NCBI RefSeq assembly: GCF_001648155.1
Contig: NZ_CP015199.1
Coordinates: 2,552,501-2,616,500, forward strand
Direction: 5' to 3'
Origin: Chryseobacterium glaciei
GTDB taxonomy: Bacteria > Bacteroidota > Bacteroidia > Flavobacteriales > Weeksellaceae
DNA length: 64,000 nucleotides
Every line of letters begins with the position of its first letter. Positions within the stretch are counted from its first letter, which is position 1. The position numbers and the translations under genes are program-made. This document shows positions 8,368 through 17,229 of the stretch, in pieces. The notes under the pieces are model-generated. The model was not told the DNA's origin and made no database searches. It saw only the letters and a list, made by a program, of their open reading frames with translations.

Positions 8368-9531
8368 ATGGATCATAATATTTCGCTTTTAATAGGATTA
8401 AAGAACAATTTACAGTATTCTAAAAGTTGTTATAACTCAATAAGAGAAAACTATCCTGATACCGAAATTGTTTTTGTAAGTTACGGAAGTTCCGATGGAA
8501 CCGATGAATGGCTGAATTCTTTGAAAGATGAAAATCTTGTTTATTTTTCAAGCCCGGAAGAAAAAACTCTTTCAGATACGTATAATAAAGCAATGGAAAT
8601 TTCTACTAAAAATTATGTGTGTTTTTTACATAATGATATGGTTATTGGTAGAAATTTTTTATCCGAAATAAGCAACTCGTTATTAAAATACAACCTTGTT
8701 TATTATAAAGTAATTGAACCTCCTGTTTTTGCATCAGATAAAAGACTTTGGAAAGAGATTCAGGATTTTGGAAGTGATTTTGAAACATTCAAATTTGATG
8801 ATTTTTTTAAATTCGAGAGTAATCAGGAAAAGCAAGAAGGAGCGTATACAGAAGATGTAAGTTTTTTCTTAGCTGCTAAAAGAGAAATATTACTAAAAAT
8901 AAATGGCTTGGACCCACTTTTTAAACCAATGTTTTGTGAAGATGATGATTTGATCTTGAGATTAAGAATGTCAGGCGAAAAAACATTTGTTTGTCCAAAT
9001 GCAATAGTTTATCATTTTGTAAGCAAAACATCTAGATTTTCTGAAGAGTTTGAGAAAAAAACAAAAAAGATAGAAGAAAATTCGCTTCGTAACTTTATAA
9101 GAAAATGGGGATTTGTAAATCAGTCTAAGACGAAAAGTAAGCTTAATTATGGCTTAATTCTTGAAAATCCGAATGAGGAATCAATTAGAACATTAGAAAT
9201 ATTTGTAGATCACATTTATTCTGATTATGATGCCAGCGAATATATTAAAGATGAACAAAAAAATACATTGTTTAATTTAAAAGAAAAATTTAAGCCTAAA
9301 AATGCAGATCTTTCTGATGATATTCTAATAAAATTCGATGCAAAAAAACTTTCTGAAAAAAACATGCATAGTTTTAGAAATCTCGCTGATATTATAGAAG
9401 AATTAAAGAATTCAAAGAAGAGTTTTTTTGATAAACTTTTCAGTAAACCCAATTTTTTTAAGATCAATAATTTGAAAATAGAGATTTTAAGGGAAAATTC
9501 TTATGAAAAACAATTAATAACCAGAAAATAA
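8368..9531 (+). CDS. Family 2 (GT-A) glycosyltransferase
   Basis: A 387-residue protein with a GT2 N-terminal domain (NISLLIGLKNNLQYSKSCYN, then YGSSDGTDEWL). The metal-binding DxD place is filled by LHND (residues 87-90), so the first aspartate is replaced. The acceptor-side acidic motif FCEDDDLILRLRMSG follows near residue 190. The C-terminal ~150 residues are lysine-rich and match no domain I know. No signal or membrane segment is seen, so it should act at the inner membrane's cytoplasmic face on lipid-linked saccharide. It overlaps the next gene by one base (TAATG), implying translational coupling. Sugar and acceptor cannot be read from sequence. Confidence 0.85.
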   Translation: MDHNISLLIGLKNNLQYSKSCYNSIRENYPDTEIVFVSYGSSDGTDEWLNSLKDENLVYFSSPEEKTLSDTYNKAMEISTKNYVCFLHNDMVIGRNFLSEISNSLLKYNLVYYKVIEPPVFASDKRLWKEIQDFGSDFETFKFDDFFKFESNQEKQEGAYTEDVSFFLAAKREILLKINGLDPLFKPMFCEDDDLILRLRMSGEKTFVCPNAIVYHFVSKTSRFSEEFEKKTKKIEENSLRNFIRKWGFVNQSKTKSKLNYGLILENPNEESIRTLEIFVDHIYSDYDASEYIKDEQKNTLFNLKEKFKPKNADLSDDILIKFDAKKLSEKNMHSFRNLADIIEELKNSKKSFFDKLFSKPNFFKINNLKIEILRENSYEKQLITRK

Positions 9532-10175
9532 TGTTTGATTTTTTTAAGCCAATTACAATTACTTATGGAATTACTGTTTGTAATGAATTTCAAGAACTAA
9601 AACTACTTTTAGACATCTTGTTACCTTTGATTGATAGTAATGACGAAATCCTTATTTTGCGTGATATAACCAACCCTGATCAAAAAGTTGGTGAATTATT
9701 GCATGAATATCAATCTAAAATAAAAGTTATTGAAGCAAAATTAGATGGTGATTTTGCAACTTTTAAAAATAAATTAATTGAAAATGCAAAATCAAAGTAT
9801 CTTTTTCAGATTGATGCAGACGAATATCCTACAGAGCATTTTATAAAAACCTTAAAGCCATACCTGAAAAAAGAAAAAAGTGTAGAACTTTTTTTCGTTC
9901 CGAGAATCAATATTGTAGAAGGAATTACCGAAGAATACGTGAAAGAGATGGGCTGGAATATGAACGAGGAAGGATATATTAACTTTCCGGATTATCAGGC
10001 AAGAATTATTAAAAACAATAAAAAAATCTTCTGGAAAAATAAAGTACATGAAGTTTTGTACGGAAACAAAAATTTTACAGAAGTACCCAAAAATTACAAT
10101 TTATCATTAATTCATAAAAAGAATTTTGAAAAGCAGAAAAAGCAAAATGATTTTTACGAAACTTTAGAAGATTAA
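9531..10175 (+). CDS. Small family 2 glycosyltransferase
   Basis: A 214-residue GT-A-type protein. The N-terminus TITYGITVCNEFQELKLLL is the usual nucleotide-binding beta strand and helix, and LFQIDADEYP (DAD at 95-97) is the DxD metal site. The later motif ARIIKNNKKIFWKNKVHEVL is shared with WaaE/LpsE-like transferases. It is shorter than typical members (about 250 residues), ending soon after the acceptor motif, so it is a minimal transferase domain. Its ATG uses the last base of the previous stop codon; the next gene follows after 22 nt. Confidence 0.82.
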   Translation: MFDFFKPITITYGITVCNEFQELKLLLDILLPLIDSNDEILILRDITNPDQKVGELLHEYQSKIKVIEAKLDGDFATFKNKLIENAKSKYLFQIDADEYPTEHFIKTLKPYLKKEKSVELFFVPRINIVEGITEEYVKEMGWNMNEEGYINFPDYQARIIKNNKKIFWKNKVHEVLYGNKNFTEVPKNYNLSLIHKKNFEKQKKQNDFYETLED

Positions 10176-10197
10176 TTAAAAATATTAAGTATATAAA

Positions 10198-11457
10198 ATG
10201 GCTGATTTAGGGATTAACGTTTTTGGATTTATTAATGGTGAATTTGGCATCGCTGAAGCTACAAGATCAAATTGTAAAGCGATACAGGCTGTTGATATGC
10301 CCATAAGTTTGATTAATTATAATGTAAATACCAATCATAATAATAACGATCTCACTTTTACAGAATTTTCTGATCATGCACCGCATCCGATTAATTTAAT
10401 TCAGATTTCTCCATCGGAAACGCCTAATTTTTTTGATTATTTTGATCAGTCTTTTTTTAATGGTAAGTATAATATTCTTTATATGGCTTGGGAATCGGAA
10501 ACTATTCCTGAAGATTATGTAATGAATATGAATCTTTTTGATGAAATCTGGACACCTTCAACCTATTGTAAAGAATGTATTGAAAAATACGTAAGCCTGC
10601 CGGTAAAGGTCATTCCGCATCCAATAGATATGCATTTGGAAACGACTAATGATGAGGATGCTTTGCATTTCTATGATAATAAACATTTTAATTTTCTTTT
10701 TATTTTTGACTACAACAGTTCTATTGAAAGAAAGAATGTAATTAATTTAATTAACGTTTTTCGCGAAACTTTTGATACGACTGAGAATAATGCCTTTTTG
10801 ACGATCAAAACATCTCGTTCTGCAAAATTTCCAACGGAAAAAGAACAAATTTTACAAGCAATTGGAGATTCGAAAAAGATAAAAATTGTAGAAAAGATTT
10901 TTGATAAAAATGCATTAAATTATGTCATCAGTAATTGTGACAGTTATATTTCCCTTCATAGATCAGAAGGTTTTGGCCTAACCATGGCAGAAGCGATGTA
11001 TTTTGGGAAGCCTGTAATTGCTACCGGATATTCAGGAAACCTACAGTTTATGAGTGATGAGAACAGCTTTTTAGTTGAAGCCGAAAAAGTTTCTTATGGC
11101 TCCAATGACCTTAATTATAGTTCGAATACAATCTGGTCTGAGCCTTCACTAAAAGAAGCTAAAGAATATTTAAAAATCGTTTATGAAGGAAAGGAAAATG
11201 TTCAAAGTGTCGCCGAAAAAGGGAGCCAGACAATTGCTGAAGACCTTTCATTAAAAAGAGTAGGAGAAGTGATTAAAGGCAGATGTCAAGAACTTTTTAA
11301 CGAAGACAAAATCAGACAAAATAAATCAACCTTAATTAAATTATATGTTGAAAATATTTTACTGAGAAAAGACCTTCGAATTTATAAGAAAAGCGCTCCG
11401 ATTCAATTTATTTACAATATAAAAATGTACATAAGAAACAAAAAAGGCAAGAAATAA
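10198..11457 (+). CDS. Family 4 (GT-B) glycosyltransferase, rightward paralog
   Basis: A 419-residue GT-B glycosyltransferase. The C-terminal donor-binding half has the retaining E(x7)E-type motif in HRSEGFGLTMAEAMYFGKPV (near residue 256) and GYSGNLQFM. The N-terminus INVFGFINGEFGIAEATRSN lacks a signal peptide. The C-terminus is strongly basic (MYIRNKKGKK), likely helping membrane contact. It is a clear paralog of the gene converging on it from the right: both share the G-F-GI-EATR opening, the SEGFGLTMAEAM motif and the same last four residues. The last codons form half of a terminator stem. Confidence 0.9.
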   Translation: MADLGINVFGFINGEFGIAEATRSNCKAIQAVDMPISLINYNVNTNHNNNDLTFTEFSDHAPHPINLIQISPSETPNFFDYFDQSFFNGKYNILYMAWESETIPEDYVMNMNLFDEIWTPSTYCKECIEKYVSLPVKVIPHPIDMHLETTNDEDALHFYDNKHFNFLFIFDYNSSIERKNVINLINVFRETFDTTENNAFLTIKTSRSAKFPTEKEQILQAIGDSKKIKIVEKIFDKNALNYVISNCDSYISLHRSEGFGLTMAEAMYFGKPVIATGYSGNLQFMSDENSFLVEAEKVSYGSNDLNYSSNTIWSEPSLKEAKEYLKIVYEGKENVQSVAEKGSQTIAEDLSLKRVGEVIKGRCQELFNEDKIRQNKSTLIKLYVENILLRKDLRIYKKSAPIQFIYNIKMYIRNKKGKK

Positions 11458-11472
11458 TTACTTCTTGCCTTT
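11443..11472. terminator. Bidirectional terminator formed by the last codons of two convergent genes
   Basis: AAAGGCAAGAA (11443-11453) pairs with TTCTTGCCTTT (11462-11472). The two stop codons (11455-11457 plus strand, 11458-11460 minus strand) sit in the loop with no intergenic base, and the stem arms encode the KGKK tails of both proteins. A-runs and T-runs flank both sides. Confidence 0.85.
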
Positions 11473-12705
11473 GATTTTTTTGAAGAAAAGATTTACCTTT
11501 TTTCTTATTTTATTATAAAGAGTTCGTTCCAGATAATTAACTTTTTTATTTAATTTTTCAATTTCGCTTAGATAGAAAACATTATTTACATTATTGCTGC
11601 CGTTGTTTTCTTTTTTATCAAATTCAGTAATAAAACGTAATCTTATTTTAAATAATTCGCCAATAGATTCAAGAGAAAAATTGTTTTCAATTTGAGATTT
11701 TGCGCTTTCTCTTATATCATTTAGTGAATCAAAATTATCCTTAATGTACTGTAATTTTTGAATGGCATCTCCCAGTCTTGGTTTTGCTAATGTTAAACCT
11801 TCATCAATTAAGCCTTTTGTATTCGAAGTTTTGATAAAATCATACTGAATCAAAAAACTGTTATTCACATTCATAAAATCCAGGTTTCCGGAATATCCCG
11901 TTCCTACTACAATTTTTCCGTAAACCATTGCTTCTGCCATGGTTAAGCCAAAGCCTTCCGAACCATGAAGAGAAATCAAAACATCAGACTGCTGAATCAA
12001 AGAATGTAATTTTTCTTTTGAAAAATGACCATTAATGATGATTACATTCGGAATGTTATTATATTTTTCTAATGCTTTTTGGGCATCTTTACTCCTTTCA
12101 AGATTGTGTGTTTTTACAATTAAAACACTTTCCTTTTCTTCTTTAAATACACTCGTAAAAGCTTCAAGAGTTGCCTCAGGATTCTTTCTGATTGTTGTAC
12201 TCAAAGAATCAAAAATAGTAAGATAAATCTTTGAATTTTGGGGAATATTATATTCTTTTAGTTCAAATTCTTTTGAATCTTCTAACTTCTGAATCGGGTG
12301 AGAAAATCTGATAACAGGAATTCCTGTATACTTTGTAAAAATATTAACACAAAAATTGCTTGGAACCCAAAGCTCATCAAAGACATTTAAAATCTCTACT
12401 ACTTTATCCGAAACTTCCGGAAATTCCCAAGCCCAATAAATGATATTGTAATAGCTGCTAAGATCTAGATCCTGATTTTTAGAAAAAAAATCATTAATGA
12501 AGTTAATATTTATATGGAAAACATTAATGGAAGTTTCATTTTTTGAGATAACACTATTTTCTATTCTCTCAAAAGTTTCGCTGGAATAATTGATGCGATT
12601 TACTTTTATGCCAATATTTTCCAGTGCTAAAGCATTTAATCGGGTTGCTTCAGAAATTCCAAAATTTCCGTCAAAAAAGCCATGATAATTTACACTCAAC
12701 TGCAT
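11458..12705 (-). CDS. Family 4 (GT-B) glycosyltransferase, leftward paralog
   Basis: A 415-residue GT-B transferase with SLHGSEGFGLTMAEAMVYGK near residue 245 and GTGYSGNLDFMNVNNSFL, the donor-site motifs of GT4. Its opening LSVNYHGFFDGNFGISEATR mirrors that of the convergent neighbour, so the two are paralogs in inverted orientation. The tail is basic with a short heptad-like stretch (IEKLNKKVNYLERTLYNKI). It is the last gene of the leftward run, 3 nt after the preceding gene. Sugar specificity unknown. Confidence 0.9.
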   Translation of the reverse strand: MQLSVNYHGFFDGNFGISEATRLNALALENIGIKVNRINYSSETFERIENSVISKNETSINVFHININFINDFFSKNQDLDLSSYYNIIYWAWEFPEVSDKVVEILNVFDELWVPSNFCVNIFTKYTGIPVIRFSHPIQKLEDSKEFELKEYNIPQNSKIYLTIFDSLSTTIRKNPEATLEAFTSVFKEEKESVLIVKTHNLERSKDAQKALEKYNNIPNVIIINGHFSKEKLHSLIQQSDVLISLHGSEGFGLTMAEAMVYGKIVVGTGYSGNLDFMNVNNSFLIQYDFIKTSNTKGLIDEGLTLAKPRLGDAIQKLQYIKDNFDSLNDIRESAKSQIENNFSLESIGELFKIRLRFITEFDKKENNGSNNVNNVFYLSEIEKLNKKVNYLERTLYNKIRKKVNLFFKKIKGKK

Positions 12706-12708
12706 TTA

Positions 12709-13896
12709 TTATAAAGTTTTAATTTTTTCTTTTACAGTTTCCAAAGAAAATGGCTTTAGACTGTCTATTGAATTGTTTCTTAGCGTATTCCATAACTCTT
12801 CATCACTGTTTAGTCGAAGAATAGCTTCAGCAAACGTTTTTTCGTCATTTGCGATCAATACATTTTTTTCATTTATTAATTGCATTCCTTCTGCGCCAAT
12901 ATCAGTCGTAACTACAGGGAAAAAGTATTCAAAAGCTTGTCCGATTTTTCCTTTAACTCCGGCTCCAAATCTTAGCGGAGCAACCATTATTTTTGAAGTC
13001 ATAAAATGATCTTCAATGCTTTCAACAAAGCCCAGGAAATCAAATTTTGGAAATTGTTTTATATCTAATTTATCTGCAACGTTACCAATTACGCTTACTT
13101 TCAGTTCCGGATTTGTTTTCCAGACAAGAGGCATTATTTTCTCGTACAAAAATTTTACAGCATCGATATTGGGTTCGTGAATTGAGCCTATGAAAATAAT
13201 TCCTTTACTTTCGTTGAACGATTTTCTTTCGGAAATATCAATTTTCGGGTAGTGAATATTTGAAATCGTGATGATTTTATTTTTATCTACATACTGGCTC
13301 ATTACCTCTCTCTCTTTGTCTGAAATTGCAATAATATAATCCAATTTGGGAGCGATTACAGTTTCAAGATGGAAGAAATGTTTGTAGTTTTTCTTTAAAG
13401 AAATACGGCTAGGTTCAATCTCAATTGCTCTTTTATATCTTAAAAAATGAATGTCTACCATATCATACATGAATTTTGTATTTGGCAGAATGTTTTTCAT
13501 TTTCTTATAAAATAAATTTAAGGCAAGTGGACCATTAAACCACACATAATCAATGTTTTTAAAAGCTGAAATGAAATTATAGATATTGTTATATTTCGTA
13601 TTTTCTACAAATACAATTACCTGATGCTGTTTGTAGAATTTCACATAAGAATCGTCCTCAAACATATTGGGAGCGAATAGAATGCAGTTATAACCTAATT
13701 GTTTGTAGATCAAGATAATTTCCTTCAACCTGTTCGATCCGGAATCTTTATCATGAGTAGGGAAGTCCCTCGAAGCGAATAATATTGTTTTTTTTGAAGA
13801 ATCAAATAATTCTATATTGACAATGTCATTGGTATTAAGAGCTTTGAGTTTTTCTTTTCTGTTGAAATATTTCTTAATTTTCTTTAGAATTCCCAT
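12709..13896 (-). CDS. Family 4-like glycosyltransferase
   Basis: A 395-residue GT-B transferase with two Rossmann halves. The N-terminal half holds TILFASRDFPTHDKDSGSNR; the C-terminal half starts near IIFIGSIHEPNIDAVKFLYE and carries the donor-site motif APLRFGAGVKGKIGQAFEYF, with the second acidic residue in IGAEGMQLI. This PLRFGAGVKGK variant is common among glycosyltransferases that act on large surface saccharides. The N-terminus is basic (KKIKKYFNRKEKLK), with no signal peptide. It lies 3 nt downstream of the CgeB-like gene and 3 nt upstream of the GT4 paralog, so tight operon membership is likely. Confidence 0.88.
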   Translation of the reverse strand: MGILKKIKKYFNRKEKLKALNTNDIVNIELFDSSKKTILFASRDFPTHDKDSGSNRLKEIILIYKQLGYNCILFAPNMFEDDSYVKFYKQHQVIVFVENTKYNNIYNFISAFKNIDYVWFNGPLALNLFYKKMKNILPNTKFMYDMVDIHFLRYKRAIEIEPSRISLKKNYKHFFHLETVIAPKLDYIIAISDKEREVMSQYVDKNKIITISNIHYPKIDISERKSFNESKGIIFIGSIHEPNIDAVKFLYEKIMPLVWKTNPELKVSVIGNVADKLDIKQFPKFDFLGFVESIEDHFMTSKIMVAPLRFGAGVKGKIGQAFEYFFPVVTTDIGAEGMQLINEKNVLIANDEKTFAEAILRLNSDEELWNTLRNNSIDSLKPFSLETVKEKIKTL

Positions 13897-13899
13897 TTA

Positions 13900-14889
13900 T
13901 TAGTCTTTATTTAATTCAAAAACCCTGTTTGTCCAATAATCAAGCGTGTATTGATAATAGATATTCTCCGGAATTTTTTCATAAGGCTTATCAAAAAAAT
14001 CTCTGTCAAGATTACTACAGGTTTCGTTTAAAACCAAAATGTTATTAGGATTATAAAAATCGTAATTTTTGATGGCCTCATTGTCTGTAATAATTTTTTT
14101 ATCTAAAGCCAGCGCCTCAAATACCCTGAAACTTAGACCGTATTGATTTTCACGAGTCAAATCTAACAAAGCCTTTGAATTTTGGTAAAATTTAGGCAAC
14201 TTTTCGTGACATATTTTTTTGATGCTGAAAATAATAGATAAATTTTCAGGAACAGTAGTAAACAGGTTTTTGATTTGATGTTTCCAACCTTTTTTTCCTA
14301 TGATCATAATCTGAAATTTTAGATCAAGATCAATTAATCTTTTTGCAAGAGTTTTTATAAACGAAACTCTTTTATTATCATAGGAAGTGATGTAAAAAAG
14401 ATCCATTTCAGGTTTTTGTGTATCATTTGAGAGATGAGGAAGATAAATGTAATTGGTTAGTTTTTCAAATCCAAATTTATCAATATCAGCAATATCGAAT
14501 GAGAATATTTTATCAAAAAGTTTTAATTTATTTTCATTTACAGGAACTCTGTCGAGACTATCATAAAGATAAGTAATGAGTCTGTCTGTATGTTTTTTTA
14601 TTTTTTCTAAAGTAGATATGCTGAATGTATCAGGATTTAAAACTAAAATCTGATCATAATGACCTTGTTCATCCAATGAATCCAGAACAAACTGCTGTCT
14701 TTTTTCTTTCTTTAGGTTTCTGTTGAGAAGAGTTTTGCTTAGGGCATTTGTAGCCCTTTCTCCAAAGTTAGAGTGAGTAATTGAAGCGATTTTAATATGA
14801 TGAGCATTAATGCCTTTTTTGCTTAATGTCTCAACAATATATTGATCATATCCCCAGAAATCATAACTAATTATACAAATCTTCATCAA
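13900..14889 (-). CDS. CgeB-like putative glycosyltransferase
   Basis: A 329-residue protein starting MMKICIISYDFWGYDQYIVE, a Rossmann-like opening. The middle (YDQILVLNPDTFSISTLEKI, then TYLYDSLDRVP) and the C-terminal KALLDLTRENQYGLSFRVFE, EALALDKKIITDN recall CgeB-type, GT-B glycosyltransferases of lipopolysaccharide loci. The family link rests on this arrangement, so it is less sure than its neighbours. It abuts the upstream GT2 gene with no gap and is followed after 3 nt by another GT4-like gene. Cytoplasmic, no signal peptide. Either of two adjacent ATGs could start it. Confidence 0.72.
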   Translation of the reverse strand: MMKICIISYDFWGYDQYIVETLSKKGINAHHIKIASITHSNFGERATNALSKTLLNRNLKKEKRQQFVLDSLDEQGHYDQILVLNPDTFSISTLEKIKKHTDRLITYLYDSLDRVPVNENKLKLFDKIFSFDIADIDKFGFEKLTNYIYLPHLSNDTQKPEMDLFYITSYDNKRVSFIKTLAKRLIDLDLKFQIMIIGKKGWKHQIKNLFTTVPENLSIIFSIKKICHEKLPKFYQNSKALLDLTRENQYGLSFRVFEALALDKKIITDNEAIKNYDFYNPNNILVLNETCSNLDRDFFDKPYEKIPENIYYQYTLDYWTNRVFELNKD

Positions 14890-15639
14890 CTAATTTTGCT
14901 CTTTTTTTAATGATTCATAAGTTTCAAAAACACTTAATGACTGCAGGTAGGAAAGCTGATAGCCTTCTTTACCGTCTAAAATTCCAAGCCTCATAATATA
15001 AGCTTTAAAAAACTTAAATGCCGTTTTAGAGTATTGAGCTAAAATACTGTATTTCTTACCTTTTATAGCTAATTCCTGTCCTTTTAAAACTCCATAATGA
15101 ATCATCTTTTGTTTATACGACTCATAATCTGAAACGGAATAATGTAGGAGTTTATTTTTCAAAACTCCAATTGTTCCATTTACTTCCAGTGTTTCATGCA
15201 CCATTTTTCCGGCTGTATATCTCGCCTTGGATCTTCTAAAAAGCCTAAAGTTTTTATCAGACTGTGTTCCGGAAAAATTAATAGGTTTATTGGCAAAAAA
15301 GAATTTTCTATAAAAATAATAGGCATCTTTTTGCTCAGGTTTATTTAGTTCATCTATAATTTCTTTTTTTAGCTCAGGAGTTATTCTCTCGTCACCATCG
15401 AGAAACAATACCCAATCATTCTTAGCTGCATCTAAAGCCACATTTCTTTGTTTTGTAAAGTCTTCAAATTTATTTTGAATTACTTTTACGTTTGGGAATT
15501 CTTTAGCAATTTCTATTGTGTTGTCTGTGCTGAAAGAATCAACTATAATGATCTCATCGCAAATGTCGAAACACTTTAGAACTTCCCGTATGTTTTTTTC
15601 TTCATTTTGTGTTATGATTAAGCCACTTATATCCATCAT
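14890..15639 (-). CDS. WaaE/LpsE-like family 2 glycosyltransferase
   Basis: A 249-residue GT2 enzyme very like the lipooligosaccharide core beta-1,4-glucosyltransferase type. Signatures are SGLIITQNEEKNIREVL, EIIIVDSFSTDNTIEIAKEF, the metal-binding WVLFLDGDERITPEL (DGD), and ARYTAGKMVHETLEVNG with the VHE motif. The C-terminal helices contain a moderately hydrophobic segment. It resembles the second WaaE-like gene two genes upstream, so the pair is a probable duplication. It begins 39 nt after the deacetylase gene; no clear -7 box is in that gap, so it probably reads from upstream. Confidence 0.9.
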   Translation of the reverse strand: MMDISGLIITQNEEKNIREVLKCFDICDEIIIVDSFSTDNTIEIAKEFPNVKVIQNKFEDFTKQRNVALDAAKNDWVLFLDGDERITPELKKEIIDELNKPEQKDAYYFYRKFFFANKPINFSGTQSDKNFRLFRRSKARYTAGKMVHETLEVNGTIGVLKNKLLHYSVSDYESYKQKMIHYGVLKGQELAIKGKKYSILAQYSKTAFKFFKAYIMRLGILDGKEGYQLSYLQSLSVFETYESLKKEQN

Positions 15640-15678
15640 AACATATTTTTGATTTAGAAATATAAATTTAGTATCCTT

Positions 15679-16443
15679 CTAAAACAGTTTTAATCTACCA
15701 AAGATAAGTTTTAATTTGAATTTTATTAACGAATCTTTGCCTTTTATATCTATCCTACACAGCTCGTAAGGTTTGTTTGTAGGAAAATAATTCACTTTAT
15801 TACCTATTCTTAATGCAAAATCAATTCCTAAATTTTTTAAAGTTGAAAAAAGTTTTAATTTTTTTTTGTTTTCTTTAGAATATTTTCCATATGGGTAGGC
15901 TAAAGTTGTTGAATACTTTATGCCTTGATCAGTAAGGATTTGCATATTTTTTTTCAAATCTTTCTCAACGAAATCATCAGAAACATTTCTGAAATTTTCA
16001 TGGGCATGAGTGTGAAGTGCAATTTCAAAATATTTTTTATCTAAATTTCTGATGTCCTCAAAAGTCATCATTTCATAATTCTGATAACCTTCCTGAATAA
16101 ATTTTGTTGAAATAAATATTGTTGCCTTTAGATCATATTTTTCCAGTAAAGAAGGTAAAAAATTAAAATTATTTTTATAACCGTCATCAAAGGTAAGAAT
16201 TATACTTTTTTTTGCAGGCAGATCTATTTCTGTAAAAAACTTTGAAGTGTATTTTTTTTTTCTTAAATATTTAAATTGTTTTTCAAGATTTTCCAGATCT
16301 ACAGTAAGGTCGTCATTACTTGTTTTTTCTACTTTATGATACATCAGAATGGGCAATCTGTTTTCGGGAAAAGCAAAAAGGTAAAGACGAAAGTACAGGA
16401 TAACAAATAAAATTGTTGAAAATAAAACGAGATAAAGGATCAT
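15679..16443 (-). CDS. Polysaccharide deacetylase (NodB/CE4 type), membrane anchored
   Basis: A 254-residue CE4 enzyme. The N-terminal ~22 residues form one membrane segment (LYLVLFSTILFVILYF), with the catalytic domain outside or in the periplasm. Motifs: RLPILMYHKVE, the base and metal site LTFDDGYKNNF (DD), the metal-binding HTHAHENF, and AYPYGKYSKENKKKLK. It should remove acetyl groups from N-acetylated sugars of a surface glycan or lipid-linked saccharide. It overlaps the upstream WaaE-like gene by 4 nt (ATGA), so the two are coupled. Confidence 0.9.
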   Translation of the reverse strand: MILYLVLFSTILFVILYFRLYLFAFPENRLPILMYHKVEKTSNDDLTVDLENLEKQFKYLRKKKYTSKFFTEIDLPAKKSIILTFDDGYKNNFNFLPSLLEKYDLKATIFISTKFIQEGYQNYEMMTFEDIRNLDKKYFEIALHTHAHENFRNVSDDFVEKDLKKNMQILTDQGIKYSTTLAYPYGKYSKENKKKLKLFSTLKNLGIDFALRIGNKVNYFPTNKPYELCRIDIKGKDSLIKFKLKLIFGRLKLF

Positions 16444-17228
16444 AATGCTTCAGCGTTCTTTTTTTCGATTTCTATTAACCGGATTTTTTCATACAGTTTT
16501 ATATATTTCAAAAAAGTATAATAAGACATTGTTTTTGCGATATAAAACCCTGGAAACCCATCTAGAAAGCCAAGTTTGATGATGAAAATTTTAATAAATT
16601 CAAAAATTGGACTTATAATAATTTTAAACCGGTTTATTTTTTTCCCTTTTTCAAACATTTTTTCAGCCATCATATCAGAATATTTATTGATCTTCATGAT
16701 GTGATGATGAATACTTTTGTAGGTGTAATGATCCAGTTTTCCATCTAGGAGACCTATTTTTTTATTTGTAATTAAAAATTCGTGCACTTTATCATCAGAA
16801 TATTTTGCACAGTCTTTTTTAAAAAGTCTTTCGCGACAAACATTACCCCAGCCACCAAATTTTATTAAATGAATCCCTAGATGATTGTTAAATTTCACTT
16901 TATAAACGCAAAATTCCGTGTTCTTAGAAGAAATAATTTTTTTGATTGATTTTTTAAGATCTTCACTCGGAACTTCATCTGCGTCGAGAAACAAAATCCA
17001 TTCTCTGGAGCATAGAGTAAGGGCATGGTTTTTTTGTTCACCATACCCGATAAACTTTTTCTCAAAGAATTTTACATGAGGATATTTTTGAGTACAAATC
17101 TCTTTTGTCTTGTCTGTTGAAAAGCTATCAACGACTATAATTTCATCAACAGTGTCTGTAAGTGAGTCTAAAAGTCTTACAATATTATCTTCTTCATTGT
17201 AAGTAATGACTGCGAGGGAAAGTGACAT
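16440..17228 (-). CDS. WaaE/LpsE-like family 2 glycosyltransferase
   Basis: A 262-residue GT2 enzyme with SLAVITYNEEDNIVRLLDSL, EIIVVDSFSTDKTKEICTQ, the metal site WILFLDADEVPSEDL (DAD), and KYSDDKVHEFL with the VHE motif. It is a paralog of the gene at 14890-15639. It begins 1 nt after the rocD stop codon and overlaps the following deacetylase gene by 4 nt, so it sits within one apparent transcript. It is expected at the cytoplasmic face of the inner membrane, adding a hexose to lipooligosaccharide core or a similar acceptor. Confidence 0.9.
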   Translation of the reverse strand: MSLSLAVITYNEEDNIVRLLDSLTDTVDEIIVVDSFSTDKTKEICTQKYPHVKFFEKKFIGYGEQKNHALTLCSREWILFLDADEVPSEDLKKSIKKIISSKNTEFCVYKVKFNNHLGIHLIKFGGWGNVCRERLFKKDCAKYSDDKVHEFLITNKKIGLLDGKLDHYTYKSIHHHIMKINKYSDMMAEKMFEKGKKINRFKIIISPIFEFIKIFIIKLGFLDGFPGFYIAKTMSYYTFLKYIKLYEKIRLIEIEKKNAEAL

Positions 17229-17229
17229 T

